This document shows, piece by piece, positions 18,657 to 28,250 of a stretch of 64,000 nucleotides of DNA (the first letter of the stretch is position 1; the number at the start of each line of letters is the position of its first letter). This DNA comes from Bacillus sp. 522_BSPC (GTDB lineage: Bacteria; Bacillota; Bacilli; Bacillales; Cytobacillaceae): assembly GCF_001076885.1 (NCBI RefSeq), contig NZ_JVDT01000077.1, forward strand, positions 18,356 to 82,355, read 5' to 3'. Below the pieces are notes generated by a model that saw only the letters and a list, made by a program, of their open reading frames with translations, did no database searches and was not told the origin of the DNA. Made by a program: the position numbers and the translations under genes.

Positions 18657-19262
18657 ATGACATTAATAGTAGGCTTAACAGGGGGGATTGCGAGCGGCAA
18701 ATCGACAATATCCTCCTATTATCAATCATTGCATATTCCGATTATTGACGCTGATATCGAGTCTAGATTAGCTGTTGAAATAGGAGAACCAGCATATGTA
18801 GAAATTGTTGCTCATTTTGGTAAGGATATTCTTCATCAAGATGGTACTTTAAATCGCCAAAAGCTTGGAGAAATTATTTTTTCGAATGAAGGGGAACGGG
18901 ATGTGCTTAATAGTATCGTTCATCCTGATGTAAGAAGGAGAATGGATGAAAAGCAAAGACAAGCCGTTAAGATGGGCGAAAAAATCGTAATTTTAGATAT
19001 CCCATTACTATTTGAAAATAAATTAAACACAATGGTTGATCGAACTATTTTAGTATATGTAGATCGAGATATCCAAATAGCAAGGTTAAGGAACAGAAAT
19101 AATTTAAGCTATGAGCAGGCAGTTAATAGAATAAATGCGCAGATGCCTTTGCTGGAGAAAAAAGCTCTTGCTGATGAAGTAATTAATAATAATGGGACAA
19201 TCGAAAATTCATTACAGCAAGCGAAGAATATTTTGGAAAAGTGGCATGTTTTTCCTATCTGA
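18657..19262 (+). CDS. coaE: Dephospho-CoA kinase
   Basis: A 201-residue P-loop kinase that catalyses the last step of coenzyme A synthesis. The P-loop GLTGGIASGKST is at residues 7-18; DADI and the LID-region arginines (ARLRNRNN) follow. The frame is open for 108 bp upstream, but the ATG at 18657 fits homologues and has an AAGGCAGG site. In B. subtilis gapB and speD follow; here nrdR comes next. Confidence 0.92.
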   Translation: MTLIVGLTGGIASGKSTISSYYQSLHIPIIDADIESRLAVEIGEPAYVEIVAHFGKDILHQDGTLNRQKLGEIIFSNEGERDVLNSIVHPDVRRRMDEKQRQAVKMGEKIVILDIPLLFENKLNTMVDRTILVYVDRDIQIARLRNRNNLSYEQAVNRINAQMPLLEKKALADEVINNNGTIENSLQQAKNILEKWHVFPI

Positions 19263-19370
19263 CATTAGGTTATAGGTGAAATTTAATATAATTACTTGTA
19301 CAAGCCTTTAATTTTATATAATATGAAGATAAGTATATACATGGAACAAAGAATTCGGAGCTGATATGAA

Positions 19371-19826
19371 ATGAGATGTCCTACCTGTCAACATAATAAC
19401 ACCCGTGTTCTTGATTCACGACCAGTTGATGAATATAAATCGATTCGTAGAAGAAGAGAGTGTGAAGCCTGTGGCAATCGATTTACAACTTTTGAAAAAG
19501 TAGAAGAGATTCCTTTGATTGTAGTGAAGAAAGAAGGAACACGTGAAGAATTTAGTAAGGATAAAATATTGCGTGGTTTAATTAGAGCATGTGAGAAGAG
19601 ACCGGTTGCATTAAAACAACTGGAGGAAATTACTGCAGAAGTAGAGAAAGAGCTTCGAAGTAATGTTGCCTCAGAGATAAAGAGTGAAATAATTGGAGAA
19701 ATGGTAATGGATCGCTTAGCAAAAGTTGACGAAGTGGCATATGTACGGTTTGCTTCTGTTTATCGCCAGTTTAAAGATATAAATGTGTTTATTGACGAAC
19801 TTAAAGAATTAATCAAAAAAGACTAG
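19371..19826 (+). CDS. nrdR: Transcriptional repressor NrdR
   Basis: A 151-residue regulator of ribonucleotide reductase genes. The N-terminal zinc ribbon has Cys pairs CPTC and CEAC, with RRRREC between them for DNA contacts. An ATP-cone domain (about 46-136) senses dATP/ATP. The ATG at 19371 gives the usual MRCPTC start. It is followed by dnaB-dnaI, a conserved arrangement. Confidence 0.95.
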   Translation: MRCPTCQHNNTRVLDSRPVDEYKSIRRRRECEACGNRFTTFEKVEEIPLIVVKKEGTREEFSKDKILRGLIRACEKRPVALKQLEEITAEVEKELRSNVASEIKSEIIGEMVMDRLAKVDEVAYVRFASVYRQFKDINVFIDELKELIKKD

Positions 19827-20071
19827 CGAATTTTATCCCTCTCTATACGGACCATAAGACTCTCTCCTTTTGCTTAGGAGAATACGAGGAGTAAAGTTGG
19901 GAGATTGTTGTCCATAAAGATCCGATTGGTTCAACTATGGATGGGGGGAAAAACTCATTAATGAGTTTCACTTTATGGAAATGATTACTAAGGGAGCTGA
20001 AGATTTCTTTGGCTCTTTTTTGCCTTTCAACTCCTTTGATGGAAATAGAATGTAAGGAAGGGGGACTTAAT

Positions 20072-21490
20072 ATGTCTCAGCACTGGCAAGACCTACTTCC
20101 CGTCGACAGATATCGAGTAGCTGTGAATGGACTCTTAAGTGATTATGATCGAAAAACAATCACATTCTTGTATCAACCATTAATTGGGACACAGTGTTTA
20201 GCTTTATACATGACTTTATGGGCTGAAGTAGAAGAAAATCGCTTGTGGTCCATGACAAATACACATCATAGCTTAATGAATTTCATGAGCTGTGGTTTAA
20301 ATGATATATATGAAGCAAGACTAAAGCTAGAGGGAATTGGTCTTTTAAAAACGTATTTAAAGAAGGAGGATGGCAATCGCTCGTTTATTTATGAATTGCA
20401 GCCACCTTTATCGCCAGCACAATATTTTCTCGACGGAATGTTAAATGTTTATTTATATCGAAAAATTGGAAAAGCACAATATAGCAGATTGAAGAAATTC
20501 TTTTCCGATGAAAAAATTGTTGATCCAAGTTTTCAGCTTGTAACAAAAGGTTTTCAAGAGGTATTTATGTCTGATCATGGAAGTGCTGTTCGGGCAATAC
20601 ATGAATTAGAGGATGAAGAAGAGACTGACCAAACCTATATTGGAAGAGAAGAGCAGACTGGAATTCAAATTACGAAGGTGGATTTTGATTTTGAACTACT
20701 CTATGCAGGAATACACGATTCTTTACTTTCGAAAAAAGCCTTTACCAAAAAGGTGAAGGAAGCGATACAAAATCTTGCCTTTATCTATGGAATTGACCCC
20801 ATTCAAATGAAGAATATCGTTATCAGTGCAATTAATCAACAGGATGAGATTGATATGGAAGAATTAAGAATAGCTGCTCGTGATTGGTATCAATTTCAGC
20901 ATAACGATTTGCTGCCAATGTTAGTTGACCGAAAACAGCCGCAGAAAGATTATTCGTCTATGGATGCACCAAAATCAAAAGAGGAAGAATTAATCTATTA
21001 TTTAGATCATACTTCTCCTCGTGAAGTATTAAAAGATATTTCAGGAGGTGCTGAACCATCTAAAACGGATTTGCAAATAATCGAAGAAATTATGTTTTCA
21101 CAAAAGCTCTTACCTGGAGTAATAAATGTGCTTATTCAATATGTTATGCTAAAAACAGATATGAAATTAACGAAAGGTTATATAGAAAAGATAGCTGGTC
21201 AATGGGTAAGAAAGAATATTCGTACGGTGAAGGATGCAATGGATTTAGCGAAAAAGGAACATAAGCAATATATGGAATGGGCGCAAGGTAAAAAAAATCA
21301 ACAATCAAAGTCAACTCGTCGCAAAGCAATTCGTACAGAAAAAATTCCAGAATGGTTTGGACAACAAGATCAGGGGAATGAAGAAGCAAATAAAACAGCA
21401 GAACAGAATCAAGATAATGCAGCAAGCGACAAAGACTTGGAGCAGAAGAAAAGAGAGCTGGAAGAACGCATAAAAAAATTAAAAAAATAG
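20072..21490 (+). CDS. dnaB: Replication initiation and membrane attachment protein DnaB
   Basis: A 472-residue Firmicute DnaB, a helicase-loading accessory protein (not the helicase) that acts with DnaD and DnaI at oriC and at restarted forks. The N-terminal winged-helix region opens HWQDLLPVDRYRV, a DnaD-like C-terminal domain covers about 320-410 (YYLDHTSPREVL), and a charged helical tail ends in lysines. The ATG at 20072 with GGAAGGGGG upstream is chosen over an earlier start. It overlaps the dnaI translation signal. Confidence 0.92.
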   Translation: MSQHWQDLLPVDRYRVAVNGLLSDYDRKTITFLYQPLIGTQCLALYMTLWAEVEENRLWSMTNTHHSLMNFMSCGLNDIYEARLKLEGIGLLKTYLKKEDGNRSFIYELQPPLSPAQYFLDGMLNVYLYRKIGKAQYSRLKKFFSDEKIVDPSFQLVTKGFQEVFMSDHGSAVRAIHELEDEEETDQTYIGREEQTGIQITKVDFDFELLYAGIHDSLLSKKAFTKKVKEAIQNLAFIYGIDPIQMKNIVISAINQQDEIDMEELRIAARDWYQFQHNDLLPMLVDRKQPQKDYSSMDAPKSKEEELIYYLDHTSPREVLKDISGGAEPSKTDLQIIEEIMFSQKLLPGVINVLIQYVMLKTDMKLTKGYIEKIAGQWVRKNIRTVKDAMDLAKKEHKQYMEWAQGKKNQQSKSTRRKAIRTEKIPEWFGQQDQGNEEANKTAEQNQDNAASDKDLEQKKRELEERIKKLKK

Positions 21491-21505
21491 GTGGTGAATC
21501 AAAGG

Positions 21506-22435
21506 GTGGAAAGGATTAATGATACGTTAAAGAAGTTTGGGGCAGGTAATAATTTTCAGGAACGTTACCGTGCGATGAAACAGGAAGTACTTACACACCC
21601 TGATGTGAGAGCCTTTTTACGCGAGCATGAAGATGAGTTGACTTCCAATGCGGTAGATGTGGGAATGATGAAATTATATGAATATGCTAATCAAAGCAAG
21701 GCTTGTAATAAGTGCCCAAGCCTTCAAGGTTGTGTGAATATGATGCAGGGTTATCATCCGAGTCTAGTTGTTATCAGGGGGAATATTGAGATTCAATATG
21801 ACCGCTGCCCAAGGAAGCTCCAAGAGGATAACCAAAAGAAAAAAGAAAAATTAATCCAAAGTTTATATGTGCCCAAGGACATTTTAGAAGCATCTTTTGA
21901 CAGGCTGGACATAGAAGGAGAAAGAATGGAAGCGGTAGATGCAGCTATTCGATTTGTAGAGGAGTATAAACCTGGTCAAAGACAAAAGGGAATATACTTT
22001 TACGGTGAATTTGGAGTGGGTAAATCCTATATTTTAGGATCCATTGCAAACGAACTTTCTCAAAAGCAAATTTCTTCTATGATCGTATATGTTCCTGAAT
22101 TATTTAGGGAAATGAAAAGCTCGATTGCTAATAGTACATTAAATGACAAAATCGAAAGCATCAAAAGGGAGCCGATTTTAATGCTGGATGATATTGGTGC
22201 AGAAACAATGTCTAGTTGGATTCGAGACGAGGTATTAGGACCAATCTTACAGTTTAGGATGTTAGAGAATTTACCGACTTTATTTACATCTAATTTTGAC
22301 TTTAGTGGACTAGAGCATCATCTTACCTACTCTCAAAGAGGAGAAGAGGAAAAGATGAAAGCAATGAGAGTAATGGAAAGAATTCGTTACTTATCTACAC
22401 CGATTCATGTAAAAGGTAAAAATAAGCGGATATAA
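21506..22435 (+). CDS. dnaI: Primosomal helicase loader DnaI
   Basis: A 309-residue AAA+ helicase loader. The N-terminal region (about 1-130) holds a Cys-rich zinc site (CNKCPSLQGC, with a later CP). The ATPase domain has Walker A YGEFGVGKSY, Walker B LMLDDIGAE and the SNF sensor (LFTSNFDFS). The GTG at 21506 is preferred because AGGTGGTGA, spanning the dnaB stop, lies 8 bp upstream; GTGs at 21491 and 21494 lie inside that site. It is coupled to dnaB. Confidence 0.92.
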   Translation: MERINDTLKKFGAGNNFQERYRAMKQEVLTHPDVRAFLREHEDELTSNAVDVGMMKLYEYANQSKACNKCPSLQGCVNMMQGYHPSLVVIRGNIEIQYDRCPRKLQEDNQKKKEKLIQSLYVPKDILEASFDRLDIEGERMEAVDAAIRFVEEYKPGQRQKGIYFYGEFGVGKSYILGSIANELSQKQISSMIVYVPELFREMKSSIANSTLNDKIESIKREPILMLDDIGAETMSSWIRDEVLGPILQFRMLENLPTLFTSNFDFSGLEHHLTYSQRGEEEKMKAMRVMERIRYLSTPIHVKGKNKRI

Positions 22436-22479
22436 AAAATTTATACTAGATGTTTATAAGTGTAAGGAGTAGTGTTGAG

Positions 22480-22788
22480 TTGACGGAAATTTCGAATGCA
22501 GAAAAATTACTGATAAAGCGTTATAATCAATTTCTTTTCTTTGTATCCATCACTATTTTGCTATTGTTAATCCCATTTTTTCTCTCGTTTTATAGCCCGG
22601 GAATTTATAAAATAATCTTGGCATTATTGGTATTCGGATTAACTTATACGTATGTTACAAAAAATAGAAGGTTACTTGCATACGTAAGAAATCTTTGCGA
22701 AAAACGATCCATTTCTTTACAAGTGATGTATATAAGATACATTATTGTGTATGTCATTATAGTAGGAGCAATCGTATTCTTTTTGTGA
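22480..22788 (+). CDS. Small unidentified membrane protein
   Basis: About 102 residues: a short charged N-terminus, three hydrophobic segments and a basic loop (TKNRRLLAYVRN). I do not recognise a family. The TTG at 22480 has TAAGGAG 10 bp upstream; an ATG at 22450 is the alternative. It starts 44 bp after dnaI and ends just before a terminator, so it may be the last gene of nrdR-dnaB-dnaI. In B. subtilis a TVP38-like gene sits near here, but this protein does not look like one. Confidence 0.6.
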   Translation: MTEISNAEKLLIKRYNQFLFFVSITILLLLIPFFLSFYSPGIYKIILALLVFGLTYTYVTKNRRLLAYVRNLCEKRSISLQVMYIRYIIVYVIIVGAIVFFL

Positions 22789-22807
22789 ATTTGGATATTA
22801 CGAACGA

Positions 22808-22840
22808 AGACAGACTAATTAAAAGTCTGTCTATTTTTTT
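22808..22840 (+). terminator. Terminator after the dnaB-dnaI cluster
   Basis: A 9-bp perfect stem (AGACAGACT with AGTCTGTCT) with a 7-base loop is followed by seven Ts. Confidence 0.85.
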
Positions 22841-22981
22841 AGAAAAGGCAATTCCTATATATTGTAAGCATATATTACGATAACGGACATACTCCGATGA
22901 TTTTCCTTATTTTATAGTCTATTTTCTCTCTATCCCCCATATATATGGAATCGAGGACTTCTTTATAAAGGGGGGATACGG

Positions 22982-23827
22982 TTGATCGAAATTCAATTTC
23001 AATCTGAAAAAGATGCAAAGAAATTTTTGCGTTTAATGAATAAACAGGTAAAACCTGCTGAGTCGATTGAAAGAATAAGTGATGACAATAGTGGAAATGT
23101 CGTTAAAATAGATGGAAGCAGTCAGGTAGTGCAAAAATGCTTAACTGCTTTTATCTTGCATATTAAAACAGATGATTGGGCAAAAGAAATATTACAAAAT
23201 CGTTATTTCTATATGGATGAATTAGAACAACGCAGTATATTAGAACTTCTTCATAGTTTAATAGAAGAAGAGCGTGAAGGACTAGCAAATATAACAAAAG
23301 ATATAAATATAAAAGCATGTCTTGCAGAAAGTATGAATAATTTTATGGTGGAAACACATCATGCATTTTCTTTTGATTCATTTGTGACCTTTCGATTAAA
23401 GGCTTTTTTTGAAAAGCTACTAAAATACATAGAATTATCGATTGATGAGTACAAAATGGAACAAGAATATCAGGTGTTTATTCATAGCTTACGAAATTCC
23501 CTTTCTAAAAAAACTGCAAAAGTGAATCATATTCATGTTTTAGTTGACTTAGAAATCCAGTTTTTTGATACCGAATATCAAGAGATTCCCCAACAGGAAT
23601 TAATGATGTTGTATGAGCAAAGAAGTTTAGCTTCTTCTCCCTATTATATTGACCCATATTCTTTAGGACCACTGCTGGCAATTGCTCCGAAAACAATCTA
23701 TTTATATACTGAAGATAGGGAGTTGCCTATTGTGCGAACAATTTTAAACATTTTTGAAGAGAGAGTACAGCTTCTTGAAAAGGGTCATTTTTTCCTAAGA
23801 ATAAACACTCAAACAGAAATAAAATAA
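22982..23827 (+). CDS. ytxC: Sporulation protein YtxC
   Basis: A 281-residue protein of the YtxC family, tied to sporulation by family annotation with no known chemistry. It has no signal peptide or membrane helix. Conserved stretches include FDSFVTFRLKAF and a C-terminal region reading IVRTILNIFEERVQL. The start is TTG with AAAGGGGGG 7 bp upstream. Position between dnaI and thrS matches B. subtilis. Confidence 0.85.
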   Translation: MIEIQFQSEKDAKKFLRLMNKQVKPAESIERISDDNSGNVVKIDGSSQVVQKCLTAFILHIKTDDWAKEILQNRYFYMDELEQRSILELLHSLIEEEREGLANITKDINIKACLAESMNNFMVETHHAFSFDSFVTFRLKAFFEKLLKYIELSIDEYKMEQEYQVFIHSLRNSLSKKTAKVNHIHVLVDLEIQFFDTEYQEIPQQELMMLYEQRSLASSPYYIDPYSLGPLLAIAPKTIYLYTEDRELPIVRTILNIFEERVQLLEKGHFFLRINTQTEIK

Positions 23828-23842
23828 GATTTTTATCTCCCC

Positions 23843-23871
23843 TTGATTTTATGTTTAGAAAAGCATATAAT
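23843..23871 (+). promoter_or_regulatory. thrS promoter
   Basis: TTGATT (23843-23848) and TATAAT (23866-23871) are 17 bp apart, immediately upstream of the T-box leader. Confidence 0.8.
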
Positions 23872-23878
23872 AACGTAC

Positions 23879-24154
23879 ATAAATTAACTATAACTTATAC
23901 ATGTATTGATAAGGACAATAGTTTTCTTGTACGGTTTAAAGAGAGGGAAGGATGCTGGGAACTTCCTAACACGATGAGATTACTTACCACCTTTAAACTT
24001 CAGTCAGGAACAGGGAACCTAAGTAATGACTGGCGGTCTCAGCAGCCGTTATCTGTTTAAACTAAAGTCAGACAATGGATTGTCTGAGAATTAGGGTGGA
24101 ACCACGTGTTTATATTTATAAAACTCGTCCCTTCGCATAGGGATGGGTTTTTTT
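23879..24154 (+). ncRNA. T-box leader (tRNA-Thr sensing)
   Basis: The conserved T-box AGGGTGGAACCACG is at 24093-24106. The terminator stem (ACTCGTCCCT with AGGGATGGGT, 24123-24148) is followed by seven Ts. Stem I includes an AGAGAGG turn near 23939. The likely specifier codon is ACC (23986-23988), followed by another ACC as in the pheS leader here, where UUC is followed by ACC. Uncharged tRNA-Thr would favour the antiterminator and thrS expression. Confidence 0.9.
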
Positions 24155-24216
24155 GCGTTCAATCGGTTCTTATCGTACATGAAAAGCTTAATGGCGAGAA
24201 TGAAGGAGGAAGTTTT

Positions 24217-26154
24217 ATGTCAGATCTAATTAACATTACATTTCCAGATGGAGCGGTAAAGGAGTTTCCAGTAGGGACAACAACAGAAGATATTGCCGGT
24301 TCCATTAGCCCAGGGTTAAGAAAAAAAGCACTTGCAGGAAAAATAAATGGTTCATTATATGATTTGAAAAGACCAATTTTAGAAGATGCTTCTTTTGAAA
24401 TTGTTACACCTGATAGCCCGGATGCACTAGAAATTTTGCGTCATAGCACTGCACACTTAATGGCACAAGCAATTAAACGTATCTATGGAAATGTAAAGCT
24501 TGGTGTAGGTCCAGTTATCGAAAATGGGTATTATTATGATATTGATTTAGAGCAATCATTAACACCAGAAGATTTACCGGCTATTGAAAAGGAAATGAAG
24601 AAAATAATCAATGAAAATCTGGAGATTGTTCGTAAAGAAGTAAGCAGAGCGGAAGCGATTGAGCTTTTTAAAGAAATGGATGACGAATATAAGCTAGAAT
24701 TAATTGATGCAATCCCAGAAGATGAAACGGTAACACTTTATCAACAAGGTGAATTCGTTGATCTATGTCGTGGTGTACATGTTCCTTCAACTGGAAAACT
24801 AAAAGAGTTTAAATTACTAAATATTGCTGGGGCTTATTGGAGAGGAAATAGCGATAATAAAATGCTTCAGCGTATTTATGGAACTGCATTCTTTAAGAAG
24901 AATGAGTTAGAGGAGCACTTACGATTTTTAGAAGAGGCGAAGGAAAGAGATCATCGTAAAATTGGGAAAGAATTAGATTTATTTATGACTTCTCAAAAAG
25001 TGGGACAAGGCCTACCGCTATGGCTTCCAAAAGGTGCAACAATCAGACGCATTGTAGAGCGCTATATAGTAGACAAGGAAGAAAGATTAGGCTATAACCA
25101 TGTATATACACCGATTATGGGTAGTGTAGACCTGTACAAGACCTCTGGTCACTGGGATCATTATCAAGAGGATATGTTCCCAGTAATGGAAATGGATAAT
25201 GAACAGTTAGTGCTTCGTCCAATGAACTGTCCACATCATATGGTTGTTTATAAAAATGATATTCACAGCTATCGCGAATTGCCAATTCGTATCGCAGAGC
25301 TTGGAACAATGCATCGTTATGAAATGTCAGGTGCATTATCTGGATTACAGCGTGTTCGTGGAATGACATTAAATGATGCGCATATCTTTGTAAGACCAGA
25401 CCAAATTAAAGATGAATTCAAACGTGTCGTAAACTTAGTATTAGAAGTATATAAAGATTTCGATATTACAGATTACTCATTCCGACTATCTTATCGTGAT
25501 CCAGCAGATACTGAAAAATATTTTGATGACGATGAAATGTGGGATAAAGCACAAAGCATGCTGAAAGGGGCAATGGACGACCTAGGTCTAGATTATTTTG
25601 AAGCAGAAGGAGAAGCTGCATTCTATGGTCCTAAATTGGATGTGCAAGTGAAAACAGCTTTAGGAAAAGATGAGACATTATCTACTGTGCAATTGGACTT
25701 CTTATTGCCTGAGCGCTTTGATTTAACATATGTTGGGGAGGATGGAAAACAACATCGTCCAGTTGTTATCCATAGAGGAGTAGTATCTACAATGGAACGC
25801 TTTATTGCATTCCTTATCGAAGAATACAAAGGGGCATTCCCAACTTGGTTATCGCCAGTGCAAGTACAAGTGATTCCTGTATCACCTTCTGTACACTTTG
25901 ACTATGCAAAAGAAGTACAAGAAAACTTACAAAGACACGGTATCCGTGTAGAGCTTGACGAACGTGATGAAAAAATCGGCTACAAAATCCGTGAGGCGCA
26001 AATGAAAAAAATCCCTTACATGCTAGTAGTCGGAGATAAAGAAGTAGAAGACAAAGCCGTAAATGTCCGCAAATACGGAGAACAAAAATCAGAAACAGTT
26101 TCTTATGTAGACTTCTTGGAAAAATTAACGCAAGAAGTAAAATTTTCTAACTAA
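24217..26154 (+). CDS. thrS: Threonyl-tRNA synthetase
   Basis: A 645-residue class II aminoacyl-tRNA synthetase. An N-terminal TGS domain (about 1-63) is followed by a second editing-type domain (about 65-240), the catalytic core (about 265-540) with MNCPHHM zinc-ligand and [13 protein letters not shown] segments, motif 3 around [10 protein letters not shown], and an anticodon-binding domain (about 545-640). GAAGGAGG precedes the ATG at 24217; the open frame upstream is only T-box sequence. Confidence 0.95.
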   Translation: MSDLINITFPDGAVKEFPVGTTTEDIAGSISPGLRKKALAGKINGSLYDLKRPILEDASFEIVTPDSPDALEILRHSTAHLMAQAIKRIYGNVKLGVGPVIENGYYYDIDLEQSLTPEDLPAIEKEMKKIINENLEIVRKEVSRAEAIELFKEMDDEYKLELIDAIPEDETVTLYQQGEFVDLCRGVHVPSTGKLKEFKLLNIAGAYWRGNSDNKMLQRIYGTAFFKKNELEEHLRFLEEAKERDHRKIGKELDLFMTSQKVGQGLPLWLPKGATIRRIVERYIVDKEERLGYNHVYTPIMGSVDLYKTSGHWDHYQEDMFPVMEMDNEQLVLRPMNCPHHMVVYKNDIHSYRELPIRIAELGTMHRYEMSGALSGLQRVRGMTLNDAHIFVRPDQIKDEFKRVVNLVLEVYKDFDITDYSFRLSYRDPADTEKYFDDDEMWDKAQSMLKGAMDDLGLDYFEAEGEAAFYGPKLDVQVKTALGKDETLSTVQLDFLLPERFDLTYVGEDGKQHRPVVIHRGVVSTMERFIAFLIEEYKGAFPTWLSPVQVQVIPVSPSVHFDYAKEVQENLQRHGIRVELDERDEKIGYKIREAQMKKIPYMLVVGDKEVEDKAVNVRKYGEQKSETVSYVDFLEKLTQEVKFSN

Positions 26155-26394
26155 GTTAGCATAGATTTTTATGAAGTAGCATTCTTATGACTTAGTTTTC
26201 ATGGATCTTAGGATAAGGTTCAGAGGGAATGGACGTCTGCCAGAAAGCAAAAAACAAACGAACTTCTGTCGTTTTAAAGGTTGTAAAGTCCGAATTTCGT
26301 TCCATATTCCTAGCTTTTCTGAATTTATGCATAAAAAGTATTGCATTGAATCAATTATTTTGATAAAATTTTTCTCGTTGTGATATTTCTTTCG
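26155..26394. other. Noncoding gap between thrS and the infC promoter
   Basis: No terminator with a clear T run and no supported gene were found. The stretch reads open in short frames on both strands, but none has a ribosome binding site or familiar protein sequence. Confidence 0.4.
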
Positions 26395-26424
26395 TTGACT
26401 TACAGTTATCATTTGTGATATAGT
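26395..26424 (+). promoter_or_regulatory. infC operon promoter
   Basis: TTGACT (26395-26400) and TATAGT (26419-26424) are 18 bp apart, placing transcription start near 26431 at the head of the leader. Confidence 0.65.
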
Positions 26425-26430
26425 TACTAA

Positions 26431-26582
26431 GGTAAATTGAATACGAGTTTGAGGAAAAGAAGAAGCACCCGCTTCTCACCTGATTGACACAGATTCCAAG
26501 TAGTTAACAGGTATTACGTAAAACATTTTAGGTATTACTTTTGTTTCGTAAGTGTGGGTGAATTGTTCATCCACACTTTTTT
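26431..26582 (+). ncRNA. L20-type autoregulatory leader of infC-rpmI-rplT
   Basis: The segment has the layout of the known Bacillus infC leader: an AAGCACCCGCTTCTCACC block near 26462, a central region of paired elements, then a strong terminator hairpin (AAGTGTGGGTGAA with TTCATCCACACTT, 26550-26578) and a T run. In B. subtilis ribosomal protein L20 binds this RNA and promotes termination. Assignment rests on remembered features and gene context. Confidence 0.75.
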
Positions 26583-26726
26583 ATTTGGATGATAAAGATT
26601 ACAAAGCCTACGATGTCAACTTGAGAGTCAAGTGTCAATTAGTATCTAAGCTAGAGAAGGTGACCTAGAATAGATTATTCTTGACCCGAACGTTGTATTC
26701 GTCATTAACCTTGGAGGTGTTTAACT

Positions 26727-27242
26727 ATTAGCAAAGATATGATTTTAAATGAAGGCATTCGTGCAAGAGAAGTTCGTCTTATTGACCAAAATGGAGAACA
26801 GCTTGGGATTAAAACGAAATTTGAAGCTCTTGAAATTGCAACACGTGTAAATCTTGATGTTGTTCTTGTTGCTCCAAACGCAAAACCGCCAGTAGCTCGT
26901 ATCATGGACTATGGTAAATACAAGTTTGAACAGCAAAAGAAAGAAAAAGAAGCACGTAAAAATCAAAAAATCATTAATATTAAAGAGGTTCGCCTTAGTC
27001 CAACTATAGATGAGCATGACTTTAATACAAAGCTTCGTAATGCTATTAAGTTCCTAGAAAAAGGCGATAAAGTAAAAGCATCCATTCGTTTTAAAGGACG
27101 TGCTATTACACATAAGGAAATCGGTCAACGAGTACTTGTTCGTTTTGCAGAAGCATGTGCAGAAGTTGCCACTGTGGAATCACATCCAAAAATGGACGGT
27201 CGAAGCATGTTCATGACTTTAGCGCCTAAAAACGACAAGTAA
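26727..27242 (+). CDS. infC: Translation initiation factor IF-3
   Basis: A 171-residue IF-3. The N-domain (about 1-80) opens [19 protein letters not shown], followed by a lysine-rich linker helix and a C-domain ([15 protein letters not shown]: [12 protein letters not shown]). The start is taken as ATT at 26727, with GGAGGTG 9 bp upstream, because homologues begin with the same S-K-D residues and ATT starts are known for Bacillus and Geobacillus IF-3. The first ATG (26739) would drop four conserved residues and sits too far from the binding site. It heads infC-rpmI-rplT behind an L20 leader. Confidence 0.93.
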   Translation: MSKDMILNEGIRAREVRLIDQNGEQLGIKTKFEALEIATRVNLDVVLVAPNAKPPVARIMDYGKYKFEQQKKEKEARKNQKIINIKEVRLSPTIDEHDFNTKLRNAIKFLEKGDKVKASIRFKGRAITHKEIGQRVLVRFAEACAEVATVESHPKMDGRSMFMTLAPKNDK

Positions 27243-27257
27243 GAGGAGGAATACCAA

Positions 27258-27458
27258 ATGCCAAAAATGAAAACTCACCGCGGAGCTGCTAAACGTTTCA
27301 AAAAGACAGGCTCTGGTAAATTAAAACGCTCAAAAGCTTATACTAGTCACTTATTTGCTAACAAATCTACTAAGCAAAAACGTAAACTTCGCAAAGCTGG
27401 ATTAGTATCCAAAGGCGATTTCAAACGCATTCGTCATTTATTAGACAACATTAAGTAA
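27258..27458 (+). CDS. rpmI: 50S ribosomal protein L35
   Basis: A 66-residue, strongly basic protein opening [14 protein letters not shown], the L35 signature. AGAGGAGG lies upstream of the ATG, 15 bp after infC. It is part of the L20-regulated operon. Confidence 0.97.
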   Translation: MPKMKTHRGAAKRFKKTGSGKLKRSKAYTSHLFANKSTKQKRKLRKAGLVSKGDFKRIRHLLDNIK

Positions 27459-27484
27459 TTTTTTCAATATAGGAGGGAAATTAT

Positions 27485-27841
27485 ATGCCACGTGTTAAAG
27501 GCGGTACAGTTACACGCAAACGTCGTAAAAAAGTTCTTAAATTAGCTAAAGGTTATTATGGTTCAAAACATACATTATACAAAGTTGCAAACCAACAAGT
27601 AATGAAATCATTAATGTATGCATACAGAGATCGTCGTCAAAAGAAACGTGATTTCCGTAAATTATGGATTACTCGTATCAACGCAGCTGCTCGTATCAAC
27701 GGTCTTTCTTATAGCCGTTTAATGCACGGATTGAAGTTAGCTGGTATTGAAGTAAACCGTAAAATGCTTGCTGAACTTGCTGTAAGTGATGAAAAAGCAT
27801 TTGCTGAATTAGCTACAGTTGCAAAACAAAACTTAAAATAA
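27485..27841 (+). CDS. rplT: 50S ribosomal protein L20
   Basis: A 118-residue L20, an early-assembly 23S rRNA binding protein and the repressor of its own operon in Bacillus. It has the basic N-terminal extension ([15 protein letters not shown]) and the conserved [11 protein letters not shown] segment. AGGAGGG precedes the ATG; a terminator follows the stop. Confidence 0.97.
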   Translation: MPRVKGGTVTRKRRKKVLKLAKGYYGSKHTLYKVANQQVMKSLMYAYRDRRQKKRDFRKLWITRINAAARINGLSYSRLMHGLKLAGIEVNRKMLAELAVSDEKAFAELATVAKQNLK

Positions 27842-27853
27842 GTTTATTAAAAA

Positions 27854-27882
27854 AAGGAGGTATTTGCTACCTTCTTTTTTTT
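27854..27882 (+). terminator. Terminator after rplT
   Basis: A 9-bp stem (AAGGAGGTA with TACCTTCTT, one G-T pair) with a 5-base loop and a long T run. Confidence 0.85.
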
Positions 27883-27915
27883 ATATTTTTTTCTTTGAAA
27901 GAAGGAGGAAGCAGG

Positions 27916-28182
27916 ATGATGCCATTACTATCCATCTATTTAGTGTTAATCAATGTAACAGGCTATTTATTCATGATGATTGATAAAAAAAGAGCGATCA
28001 AGCATCAGTATCGCATAAGTGAGCGAACCCTTTGGACAATTGCTATTTTTTTCGGTGCTTTAGGGTTATACATAGGTATGCAAAATTTTCGGCATAAAAC
28101 AAAGCATGCTACATTTAAATATGGTTTACCAGCACTAACATTACTAGAATTAGGGATTGTACTCTATTGGTTGAATGTTTAG
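27916..28182 (+). CDS. ysdA: DUF1294 membrane protein YsdA
   Basis: An 88-residue DUF1294 protein with an N-terminal helix (LLSIYLVLINVTGYLFMMID), the family motif DKKRAIKHQYRISERTLW, and further helices. Function is unknown. AAGGAGGAAGCAGG precedes the ATG at 27916; a second ATG follows immediately. Its position after rplT matches ysdA in B. subtilis. Confidence 0.85.
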   Translation: MMPLLSIYLVLINVTGYLFMMIDKKRAIKHQYRISERTLWTIAIFFGALGLYIGMQNFRHKTKHATFKYGLPALTLLELGIVLYWLNV

Positions 28183-28250
28183 GCATATTCTCTTGTCTTT
28201 TTCTATACACTTTAATAACAGCATGATTCTTTAGAGCAGAAGGTGATAAG

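Noticed and set aside
23851..24060. 69-codon open frame upstream of thrS
   Set aside because: It lies entirely in the T-box leader and has no binding site for ribosomes.
26201..26412. Overlapping open frames on both strands in the thrS-infC gap
   Set aside because: Neither has a ribosome binding site or coding-like composition, and they end just before the infC promoter.
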